Assembly: GCA_963402885.1 (NCBI GenBank)
Contig: OY727095.1
Span: 32,245,001 to 32,309,000, forward strand
Length of the DNA: 64,000 nucleotides
Source of the DNA: Antedon bifida
Taxonomy: Eukaryota > Echinodermata > Crinoidea > Comatulida > Antedonidae
Reading direction: 5' to 3'
The stretch's first letter is position 1. Every line of letters begins with the position of its first letter. Below are positions 1 through 11,000 of this stretch, piece after piece. The notes beneath the pieces were generated by a model. The model did not search any database, was not told the origin of the DNA, and was given only the letters and a program-made list of their open reading frames with translations. Both the position numbers and the translations under genes were made by a program.

Positions 1-591
1 GCGCTTAGAACACACACTTATTTCAAAAGTTTTTCTTTACTCAAATTCTTGTTTAAGCATCATTTTGTTTGATAATTTGAAAATGCTTACCTCACAGTAG
101 AAACTTTAATCTAATTTATTCATTTAGATATAATGTCTTGTATAATAATACAGTAATAATGTTCAATTTATATAGCGCAAAATGCAGGGCGCTTCTAAGC
201 GCTGAACAATCAACCGAAAATGTAAGAAGCAGAAAAAATAAATTGTAAATGTTTTATTATGAAAGAGCACAAATATTTAACTATAGTTCTAAACAAGCGG
301 TAACTATGATATATCTACTTTATTGATGGGAAATTTAAATAAATAAAAACCAGAAAATAAATACATTGTTATCTAAATAGTTTAATTAATTTAGGATTAG
401 AAAGATTATTTTATTCATTACGTTATTGCAATTTTATATTTTAATTTCTGCTTAGTAGTATAGAATCAGTCATTTTAAACTTATTATATAAATTTAGAAA
501 TATTTGGTTGATGTTGCTTTTGAATATTGCACCTTATGTTGACCTACTAACGTATCCTTCTCCTCACGCACATCTCTAACTTTATTCACAG

Positions 592-660
592 AGTCGTGGA
601 ACCTTCAGAAGGACGGGAAGCTTAAAATACAACACGAGAAGTTCAACCCTCCCACGGTAG
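592..660 (+). CDS. possible terminal exon of a gene entering from the left
   Basis: A good acceptor (pyrimidine-rich tract ending TTTATTCACAG at 581-591) is followed by an unusually balanced, GC-richer stretch inside AT-rich DNA. Read from 592 in frame it encodes 22 residues rich in Arg, Ser and Thr (begins SRGTFRRTGSLK) and stops at TAG 658-660. A second frame, starting SWNLQKDGKLK, is also open and stops at 669-671, so the frame is not certain. A strong polyadenylation signal lies at 4197. The gene itself is not recognisable from so short a tail. What is seen is only the acceptor, the composition change and the two short open frames; calling it coding is inference. Confidence 0.3.
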   Translation, partial: SRGTFRRTGSLKYNTRSSTLPR

Positions 661-1169
661 CATGGATTTAACAAGATTTAACGACGACAATATCTCCTCC
701 TCATCATACACCTTTTCTACTGTTTTTCTACTATTTATCAATGATGAATACTGACCGTTGTCTGTAGAGGAGTGTCCACACCAAATTACATTTTGTTTTG
801 GTTTGCTAATCTTGTTGTTTTACTTGAATTCGCAATAAAAGTAAAATATTCAAGTATAACAAGAAAGAAACTTATGGGAATAATTTATTTAAATTATTTA
901 CAATATGTAAATGAGGTTGCTTTAATGAATGGTCTTGGGTTCACTTTGGAACATTAATAATAATAATATTTATTCAGTCACCAATGAAAAATAACCAGAA
1001 GTGAGAATAGGCTAAAGCTGAAACAGATTCTGCACTCACTCTGTATATATTTATTATATTATTTGTTGGGAGGTTTTATTAATTTGAATTATCAAAACAC
1101 CACATGTGCTAACACATAAAATAAATAAATGATTTAGTAAACCTAGTTAGCACTACTGCATCGGGGTAA

Positions 1170-1324
1170 AACTCTGTCTACACTATTAAACTTTATGTGA
1201 AACATGTGATGTGCCCATATATGGACATGATGATGTCATATTACTACCATATTTGAGCATATCACTATATTTGGGCATATCACACTTTTTTTTGTCAAAC
1301 TAGTTTGATAGTGTAGACAGAGCT
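1170..1324. mobile_element. MITE copy 1 (TWA-TSD family)
   Basis: Non-coding element with inverted ends. The right end reads GATAGTGTAGACAGAGCT and the left end is a slightly mutated complement. It is flanked by TAA on both sides (1167-1169 and 1325-1327). The inner part carries the family's CCATATATGG and TGATGATGTCAT motifs. Confidence 0.75.
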
Positions 1325-1578
1325 TAATGATTCTATCAGTTATAATTTTTTACAGAAACCACATCAATTGTGGCCCTTCATCCCAATTGAGATGATGAGA
1401 AGTAACTATGACATGAGATGAATGTAAAGCTTGCTGTCATAACATTGTACTTAATACCTTAACATAGTTCAAGTGAACAAAAGTTATTGAGCCACTTAAC
1501 ATCACTTCCACTGCAGTAGCCCTTCCACATTGCCTAAACCAAATGCTGATGCCGATGCCCTAGTCTGTGTAAACTGTA

Positions 1579-1706
1579 TGCTCGGTCTACACTATCAAAC
1601 TACTTTGGAAAAAAAAGTGATGTGCCCAAATATGGTAGTGATATGACATCCTCATGTCCATATGGGCACATCACATCACATAAAGTTTGATAGTGTAGAC
1701 ACAGCT
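1579..1706. mobile_element. MITE copy 2 (TWA-TSD family)
   Basis: It has the same inverted ends (CTACACTATCAAAC on the left, GTTTGATAGTGTAGAC on the right) and the same inner GTGATGTGCCC blocks. The internal orientation is opposite to copy 1. Both ends are mutated and the flanking duplication is unclear. Confidence 0.7.
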
Positions 1707-1783
1707 TACTGTAGCAGGCATATAATAATGACTCACTAGCCTAGTAACTTATCTGAGCACTACCAACATTATTATTTTAATGA

Positions 1784-1883
1784 TAATTTGGCGTTACAAC
1801 TCTGTTGATCTCCGTAACTTTAACGATCAACAATAAAAAATGTCCGGAAATCATGATATTCTATCATCGCCAACGCCAAATTA
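1784..1883. mobile_element. small foldback element
   Basis: A 12-bp perfect inverted repeat, TAATTTGGCGTT at 1784-1795 and its complement at 1872-1883, encloses about 76 bp. The interior has its own short hairpin (GTTGATC ... GATCAAC). No coding capacity. It is probably a miniature foldback transposon, but only one copy was seen. Confidence 0.4.
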
Positions 1884-4196
1884 AATTATTTTCATTTTTA
1901 ACAAAGCAGAAAAAAAACCTAGTATACATCTTAAACTCTAGATAAAATGTTTTTTTTTCTATTGCATTTTTTTTAAATATATAAAAAAGTAATGCTTATG
2001 TTTTGTTTGCATTTGTGTCTTCCACTGTTGATTTTGTGTTGATTTTGTGTTGAAACTATTCCAATATGTATTCCATCTTTTTGTATACCATTACATTGTT
2101 ATTTTGAATTACATGTTATTTTGTAACTTAAAAAGTATTCCAGCTGTTTATTCAATTCTATTCTTTTACATAGAAACCTGTTGTCTTTATTCAGATACTA
2201 GTCTATGTTCTACGATCTGTTTACACGTAATATAATAGTAACAAGATAAATATTTTGGCACATATGGCGTTTCATATGAATAATACTTAAGCTATTTAGT
2301 CATTTTCATTTATTGATATTATTTTGATTCTCTGTGCAGGTAAAAAAGATGTTTTTGTTCTTTCTTTTAAATACAATTGCAATGTAAAAATGAATTTGAT
2401 ATAAATTATTTCCCTGTGAATGAATATTATTTGGCTACCAAATGGATTGATTACGATATTACACATAATTGTATTCTCATTTTACTTATGTTATGTATTT
2501 CATTATACAATGTGAATTTCAGTTCTGAATTATATTTTGCAATTCTTAGGTTTGATTTAAACTATTTTATTATACATATTTATCATAGTGATTTGGAACA
2601 AAATTATTTCTATAGAAATCTTAACAAAAATGATATACATACATATTATATTTTATATGTAATATATTATATTATCTTTACAAGAATGGTAATGTATAGC
2701 CTTTATTATAGTGAGTTTTAATGATATATCATTATTAACATATTTTTCTATAATATAATAATACATATATTTCATATTTGTGGCTATGTTTGTTGTCTTC
2801 CATGTTTTGCCATGGTGCCTTACTTGATGATACTAAAATTATGTAAAAAGCAAGTAGTTTGGTAGTTTATTAAATTTATAAAACGATAGAAAAATATGTA
2901 TAAACAGTTGAGTATCATATATACTGATATTTTTTCAACAAGTGTTTCTGTGTAAAATGAATGCATTTGTAAAAAGGGTTATTACACAGAGAAAAGCGCA
3001 TTTCTGAATATTGGAATGAAATAAGGCTAACATTTTTAAGAAGGGCAAAACTGAAATAGGGAAACACAAGAGCAGTATTTGCATCTCCTAGTCAGTCATA
3101 GATGATGACGCTAGTAGGCATACTGTACCAGTCTGCTGTGTGAATGTATGTCACCTAAAATTCCTGTCATTATGCATCTCTGGTTTTCAGTCTTTATTTT
3201 CTAGCTCCATACTACGACAACCGTAGAATTAAGGCCAACTTAAGCAGATGAGCGGTAACAGTAAGTGGAAAACCTCATAGCTTGTCCCACGTAGAATCTG
3301 TTTCTATCTTGAGCGGAAATCGCCCGTCAGGTCCTCGTTGTGTGTAAATGGTCATGAGAAATAACATAGATTCTATATTTTTATTCTGTGTAAATTGGCC
3401 TCTATACTACAACTGTTTCAATCAGTTAAATATAAAGTGTGCTTAAACAAAAATACTAATTAAGCAATACCAGCATTTTGATCATTTGTAAATGATAATT
3501 CTTACTTTGGTAACAAACTCATTTGATGGTTTCTGTAGAATGAGTTTAATGTAAAATAATGTATTTGTGGTCTGCATGTTTTGAAGTGGAATTTGAAAAT
3601 GGTGAAACATTTATGAGAAGATACTGTGTACATTTTCTGCAACTAACTATATTATATGTATAATATTCAATTAGTAATTCTCTTTCTCTCCGACAGATTT
3701 GCCATTTTTTATGTTTGTGGTCTTCATATAATGTCAAAACACAGAATTGTAGAAAGTTTAAAGGTCATATCTGGTGCTGGGAACCAATTAGCTAACTAAC
3801 AAATTTATCTGTGAGAAATGTATCTACATGAAACTTGTGTGAATAAGGGCTGGTTCACACTGAAGCAATGTTCACTTAATGAATACCAGCCTGCTTCTAA
3901 ATACCTAACACTTATTGTATTTATTTTTTAATATATTAACTGTGTGTAAGTGCATTGTTAAATTAATTTGGTTATGAAGAATAAGGAATATCTGTACCTT
4001 TATTTACTGCCAACATTTAAAAAATACCTCGATGGAAATAATGTGTTACATTACTATCTATAATGTTGTAATGTAAAACACGTAATCATTTGTTTGTTAT
4101 AACTTCTTCAATGTTAGTGTGTAAAACGTGTTCTTTTTGAGTACATGACATCTTTAGATCAACTTGTAAAATATGTACAGTTTCAGAAACGAAATG

Positions 4197-4202
4197 AATA
4201 AA
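4197..4202 (+). terminator. poly(A) signal of a plus-strand transcript
   Basis: AATAAA followed about 15-35 bp later by a TGTGTTTTTTC tract, the usual pairing of hexamer and GU/U-rich element. It lies at the right edge of the AT-rich stretch following the candidate exon at 592. Confidence 0.4.
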
Positions 4203-4269
4203 ACATTTTTTTGATAATGTGTTTTTTCTTCTGTAATCTTTTATAAGTAAATATCAACACATTATAATT

Positions 4270-6680
4270 ATTTATATCATAAATATTGCTATGTATGTGC
4301 ATATATTATGTTAATGTCATTTTATAGTGCCATAGCGTTATCAACATCTTTGTAACCAGTTTTGTCCAAAAATAAAAGGGTCGATATTTGGTCATTTTTG
4401 GAAAAAATAGCCAAAATATCAACTTTTAAAAATTTAATTATTATGCGATAATATTGCTATATATGCGCATATATTGCATTATCATCATCTTATAGAGTGT
4501 TTGTTACCAGTTTTGTCCAAAAATAAAAGGGTCAATATTTGGTCATTTTTGGAAAAAATAGCCAAAATATCGACTTTTTAAAATTAAATTATTATGCGAT
4601 AATATTGCTATATATGCGCATATATTGCATTATCATCATCTTATAGAGTGTTTGTAACCAGTTTTGTCCAAAAATAAAAGGGTCAATATTTGGTCATTTT
4701 TGGAAAAAATCCCTGTACTATAGTACAGGGATTTTTCCAAAAAATAGCCAAAATATCAACTTTTTAAAATTTAATTATTATGCGATAATATTGCTATATT
4801 TGTGCATATATTGCATTATCAACATCTTATAGAGTGTTTGTTACCAGTTTTGTCCAAAAATAAAAGGGTCAATATTTGGTCATTTTTGGAAAAAATACCT
4901 GTACTATAGTACAGGGATTTTTCCAAAAAATAGCCAAAATATCGACTTTTTAAAATGCAATTATTATGCGATAATATTGCTATATTTGTGCATATATTAC
5001 ATTATCAACATCTTATAGAGTGTTTGTTACCAGTTTTGTCCAAAAATAAAAGGGTCAATATTTGGTCATTTTTGGAAAAAATCCCTGTACTATAGTAAGG
5101 GGTTTTTCCAAAAAATAGCCAAAATATTGACTTTTTAAAATTCAATTATTATGCGATAATATTGCTATATTTGTGCATATATTGCATTATCAACATCTTA
5201 TAGAGTGTTTGTAACCAGTTTTGTCCAAAAATAAAAGGGTCAATATTTGGTCATTTTTGGAAAAAATCCCTGTACTATAGTACAGCGATTTTTCCAAAAA
5301 ATAGCCAAAATATCGACTTTTTAAAATTCAATTATTATGCGATAATATTGCTATATTTGTGCATATATTGCATTATCAACATCTTATAGAGTGTTTGTTA
5401 CCAGTTTTGTCCAAAAATAAAAGGGTCAATATTTGGTCATTTTTTGAAAAAATCCCTGTACTATAGTAAGGGGTTTTTCCAAAAAATAGCCAAAATGTTG
5501 ACTTTTTAAAATTCAATTATTATGCGATAATATTGCTATAGTTGTGCATATATTGCATTATCAACATCTTATAGAGTGTTTGTTACCAGTTTTGTCCAAA
5601 AATAAAAGGGTCAATATTTGGTCATTTTTGGAAAAAATCCCTGTACTATAGTAAGGGGTTTTTCCAAAAAATAGCCAAAATATCGACTTTTTAAAATGTA
5701 ATTATTATGTGATAATATTGCCATATTTGTGCATATATTGCATTATCAACATCTTATAGAGTGTTTGTTACCAGTTTTGTCCAAAAATAAAAGGGTCAAT
5801 ATTTGGTCATTTTTTGAAAAAATCCCTGTACTATAGTACAGGGATTTTTCCAAAAATGACCAAATATCAACTTTTTAAAATTTAATTATTCTGCGATAAT
5901 ATTGCTATATTTGTGCATATATTGCATTATCAACATCTTATAGAGTGTTTGTTACAAGTTTTGTCCAAAAATAAAAGGGTCAATATTTGGTCATTTTTGG
6001 AAAAAATCCCTGTACTATAGTAAGGGTTTTTCCAAAAAATAGCCAAAATATCGACTTTTTAAAATGTAATTATTATGCGATAATATTGCTATATTTGTGC
6101 ATATATTGCATTATCAACATCTTATAGAGTGTTTGTTACCAGTTTTGTCCAAAAATAAAAGGGTTAATTTTTGGTCATTTTTGGAAAAAATCCCTGTTTT
6201 TCCAAAAAATAGCCAAAATATTGACTTTTTAAAATTCAATTATTATGCGATAATTTTGCTATATTTGTGCATATATTGCATTATCAACATCTTATAGAGT
6301 GTTTGTTACCAGTTTTGTCCAAAAATAAAAGGGTCGATATTTGGTCATTTTTGGAAAAAATCCCTGTACTATAGTACAGGGATTTTTCCAAAAAATAGCC
6401 AAAATATCGACTTTTTAAAATGTAATTATTATGTGATAATATTGCCATATTTGTGCATATATTGCATTATCAACATCTTATAGAGTGTTTGTTACAAGTT
6501 TTGTCCAAAAATAAAAGGGTCAATATTTGGTCATTTTTTGAAAATTTTTTCCAAAAAATAGCCAAATTATCTACTTTTTAAAATTCAATTATTATGCGTT
6601 AATATCGCTATATATGTGCATATATTGCGTTATCATCTTCTTATATAATGGTCAAAATTTGTTCTTTTTTAAACTACTGT
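4270..6680. repeat. satellite of about 13 hairpin-forming units
   Basis: Tandem array anchored by TTTTGTCCAAAAATAAAAG, which occurs about 13 times. The first two spacings are about 151 bp; the later ones are mostly 172-188 bp. The size difference is explained by an extra palindromic core (CCCTGTAC TATA GTACAGGG) present in most later units and absent from the first two complete ones. Around this core each unit is an imperfect inverted repeat of about 100 bp: the left arm runs through TATTTGGTCATTTTTGG and the right arm is its near-complement. Several units carry a shortened core (CTATAGTAAGGGG). No coding frame survives. The outer units at both ends are the most diverged. Confidence 0.9.
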
Positions 6681-6689
6681 ATATGTACT

Positions 6690-8085
6690 ATTAGTACAGG
6701 GATTTTTTTAAATCAACTTTTCAAAATTGAATTATTATGAAAAATATTATATGCAATACATTGATTGCAATACATAGGTTGGTCGTCGGACCTCACAAAT
6801 CAAAAGCTCCCTCTAATAACACAATGTATGCATAGTTTCAAGGGTTCTTTTTATTGACAGTCAGGTCTCAGATGTTATCTTAAATGTAAGTTTGCTTCAT
6901 TTGAAATGTGCATTTGTACATAAATTCAGCAATTATTATCTTAAATAAACTTAAATTCTAGTTTTGTTTTAATTCTTGTGATCCAAACTCCCTTTGTTTA
7001 TCACATTAAAGTGATGTATATAAACCATACATCTCTTGAAGCAAATAAAACATGCTATGTATTCCATTAGTTCCTGATCCTATTCAGATCCTATTCAGAA
7101 TCTGATGGTATATAATGCTATTATTTATCTTATTTTAAAATTTCAAATACAATTCAATTTCCAATTGTATACAGGAAAATTAACGGCATATGTCCAGGAT
7201 GCCACAAATTGAATAATTACATTTCTTTTCTTCCAGAAATTATTCTTAAAATATATATATATATATAGGAATATTAATTAAACAATGATAAACATAAAGG
7301 ATAATTAAAACAAATTATATTACTATGGTCAATAAACAATTACCAATAATGCAGACATTACAAAAAGGTAAATTTTAGAATTTGTTTTTGCTATTGAATT
7401 TAAACAGGTTAAAACATAATAACAGTACACATTTATTAATTATTAATATATAATAATAAATTTTAAATAAAAGTGAGATCAAATTTATAATAATCCAGGG
7501 TACTGAAATACAGTAAAATCATTTGATAATTATAATTATTTGAGTGAATTTAAAACATCCAATATTAATTGTTGTTAGGTTTTATCTTATACATAATATA
7601 TTATACGTTCTTATAATTTTGAATTAACAATTTCATAATTTCTACTTTTATTTTATTTTATATGTACCACAAATTAATTTTTATTTGTGCACATTATATC
7701 CAATTTCAGAAAATAAATAGAAGCAAGTAATACTCATATTTCTATTATTATTGAGTAATTTTTAACAATTCAAAAAGTTTCAATATTTCTTTCCTTTTTT
7801 GTAGTAGTTTTACAATTGAAACCTAAAGTTACATTGGGAATCTGTAAACAACTCCCAGTTTACACATATTTAGTTTAATTTGCTTTTTAAGATGTTTGTA
7901 TTTTGATAACTAAAAAGGTTTTTATCATTTTAACTATCATTTTATCTTTGTGCATCTTTGTGCCTGTATATTTAAATCATTATTGCCTTATTATGGGGTT
8001 ACATTTGAACGTACTATTTTGAGTGCAGGCTAATGTACCACATATTAAAGGGACTGTTAGGAAACGCTACAAGTATTTCACCAGA
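6690..8085. other. AT-rich intergenic spacer
   Basis: No gene seen. The spacer lies between the hairpin satellite and the 3' end of OGA and is very AT-rich, with a short (TA)n at about 7252-7267. It should contain the OGA 3' UTR, since OGA runs leftward and stops at 8089. No single poly(A) hexamer stands out. Confidence 0.4.
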
Positions 8086-8088
8086 ATT

Positions 8089-11000
8089 CTAGATGGTTCT
8101 ACCAAGGATGACGAAATCTTCTTCTTGGTTGTCCACTAATGGAACATCAAAAAAGCCTAGTTTCTTGTAGAAGTCAATCATAGAACACTCGGATTTCAAT
8201 ACTTCAATATAAGCACCGTGGGATCCTTATTAAAATATAAAAATAACTTTATTTAGAATACAGTTTATATTAATAATATTCTATTACGGATATCTAATGT
8301 CTAAATGTTTCCCTTTCTGAGCTTAAGTCATCTAGTCATTCTCAAAGGTTTAAATTTTTAGCTTTCAGACATGTTATTATATTTTGCTTGCATTTAGTAT
8401 CAGCGGTTTCATAAAACTTTTAAAGTCTAGTATAATATTAAAACTCAGTCTTAACATGTTAGTATCCATGGTAAGGGGTGGAGTTGTTTGCTTGGCTACC
8501 AAGGGTCCAAGGTTCAAATCCTCCACTCCCAAAGACTTGTAATAAGACGTTGTTTATGTAGAGCATCTATAGGTTTGTTTTGTGAACAGGATTGCCACCT
8601 TTAGGAAGGATAGTGAATTTGCCTAAATTTTATATAAAAAGTAGAAGAAGTGCTTTTCATTTTTGTGTACTTTGGATTCTGTACACAAAGGGTGGTCTAA
8701 AAATGAGTGGTCCCCAATTACAGATATCTTTAATTGGATGTAAATTACTTACCATTCGCCTTAAGAGCTGACAGTATACATGCCAATAGATTCTTTAACA
8801 CACCTTGATCTTCAACACTTGGCAACACACTCATTGTTAATAATGATGGAAATCGTTGAAACATGTTCACAGGTCTGAATGGCTTGTGGTTGTGAAAGCT
8901 GACAATGATCTCCTGAAAAAGTTATTATAAAAATAAGTCATAAAAGAAGTTGTGTATAGAATTTATGTTTTTTTGTTTGTAATAATTATTTATTGCTATG
9001 TCATAGAACAAAACATTAACACCAGATGAACTAAAGAAATCTCAAAACCACAAAAAAAAACACCAAAATATGACAGAGCAGAGGACAACCCTTTAAGATG
9101 GAATGCTTGTTTATAAGGCAAGCGTGTCAGGTATGATGATTGTAAAATTAAAGTCAACTAAATTAACTACCTCAGCAAGTGTTAGCCCTTCGGTCTTCTC
9201 TGGTTTAGGATACTTCATGCACATTTCTGGTAGCCAAGCCAGTTCGCATTTCTTTTGGAATTCCATCGAGTCGAGGGTTGCCAGGGCATAACCACATAAT
9301 TCACCATCTTCCTCGGCAACAAAGCAATATTCAGGACTAAATGTGAGTAGTGCACCTACTTTCCTAAAAATGAATATAGTTTTTATATTAAGAAAAATCT
9401 AAATTATTAACATAACTATAGAAAGAATTTTTTAAAGTTATTAATTCAATTACACTTCCTTTAAAAGTGATTTCTAATGCACACATCAAAATAAAGTGTA
9501 CCATGTCTCAACATTTAACCACCATCTACTCTTGGGTGTCAACAGAATTTGAGAGAGCAACATGGTGTAATGGTAAGAGATATCATACTAGCATCCAAGA
9601 GGCATGGGTTCGATATACTCACAGTATAATATATATAAAATAATAATAAATCCAAAGGCAAATTACAGAAAAAAAATGACAATGCTGTGGGTATCAGTGA
9701 CTGGACCTCAATGGAGTTACAAAAAAAAAATAAGCACTGAAAAAATGACAATGCTGTGGGTATCAGTGGCTGGATCGCAATGGAGATACAAAATAAAATA
9801 AGCAAAAAGCTAAATCAAAAACGAAACAGCCAGAAAAATTAGCAGAGCTTTCAGGCAACACTAGCCATTCATCAGTGCAGAATAATAATAAATAATAAAT
9901 ATATCTTACTTGTTTCCTGGTAGACGAAGGTGTTCCGAGAACAATTCAGTAGCATCTCTACCATCTTGGTAGGTCATACGACACTGCCTGAATATTCCTA
10001 ACTGTAGTAAGACAAATTACAACATTATATTCTTTCTGAAAAGAACTGTTCAGTTTCTTGACGTTGCGATCAATATGCTTTGATCGTTCGCAGGAGAGAG
10101 AAGATGAAAGTGGGGGCTAAATGTATTAAATACAAGCTGTTGGATAGAATGCATTTTGAACCATCTGGTTGCATGCCAACAACCCATATTTTTTTATTTT
10201 TTTACGGCTTTGTCACGTATCAGTGCGCACCACAGACAAAAAAAGGTTTGTTGACCTTGCCAAATAATTATAAGTTAATTTAAGATCTATGTATCTCAAT
10301 CAGAACAAAAATTGAATGTTTACCTCATCAGAGTTACGAAATGGACGAATGGTGTATATCTTATTGCATATTTGTTTCGGTGGAACCTTGTAGAATAAGT
10401 CGTTTGCTCCATCAATTGGTAGCATACGCTGCAATAAAACAATAAACAGTAATAAAAAATGTAAAACAACCAGTCAGGAGTCCACCCTCTAGCCAATACC
10501 TCAAGGGTAGGCCCCAGCCTATAACTGTCAGGAATCCACCCTCTAGCCAATACCTCAAGGGGTAGGCCCCCAACCTATACCTGTCAGGAGTGAACCCTCT
10601 AGTCAATACCTCAATGGGAAGACCCCAGCCCCATACCAGTCAGGAGTCCACCCTCTAGCCAATACCTCAATGGGAAGACCCCTGCCCCATACCAGTCAGG
10701 AGTCCACCCTCTAGTCGATATCTCAGAAAGACCCCAGCCCCATACCAGTAAGAAGTCCACCCTCTAGTCAATACCTCAATGGGAAGACCCCAGCCCCATA
10801 CCAGTCAGGAGTTCACCCTCTAGTCAATACCTCAATAAGAAGACCCCAGCCCCAAACCAGTCAGGAGTCCACCCTCTAGTCAATACCTCAATAAGAAGAC
10901 CCCAGCCCCATACCAGTCAGGAGTCCACCCTCTAGTCAATACCTCAATGGGAAGACCCCAGCCCCAAACCAGTCAGGAGTCCGCCCTTTATCTCTCTGCT

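Larger units (their letters stand above)
661..4269. other. AT-rich stretch, possible long 3' UTR, no gene recognised
   Basis: No convincing coding region is visible. The longest open frames (for example near 2377-2721) are AT-driven and have no domain. The stretch holds two copies of the TTA/TAA MITE family and a small foldback, listed separately. AATAAA at 4197-4202 is followed by a TG/T-rich downstream region, which looks like a genuine 3' end for a plus-strand transcript, perhaps of the candidate terminal exon at 592. A roughly 40-bp piece at 2252-2292 recurs at 59843-59882 and is probably an old dispersed repeat. Confidence 0.4.

Noticed and set aside
2377-2721. 114-residue open frame on the plus strand
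   Set aside because: Composition follows the AT-rich background (Tyr/Ile/Asn/Leu) and it has no domain, splice context or codon bias. It is likely chance within UTR or spacer.
4270-6680. Regularly spaced palindromic repeats resembling a CRISPR array
   Set aside because: The units are 150-188 bp with no unique spacers, no cas genes, and the surroundings are plainly eukaryotic. It is a satellite.
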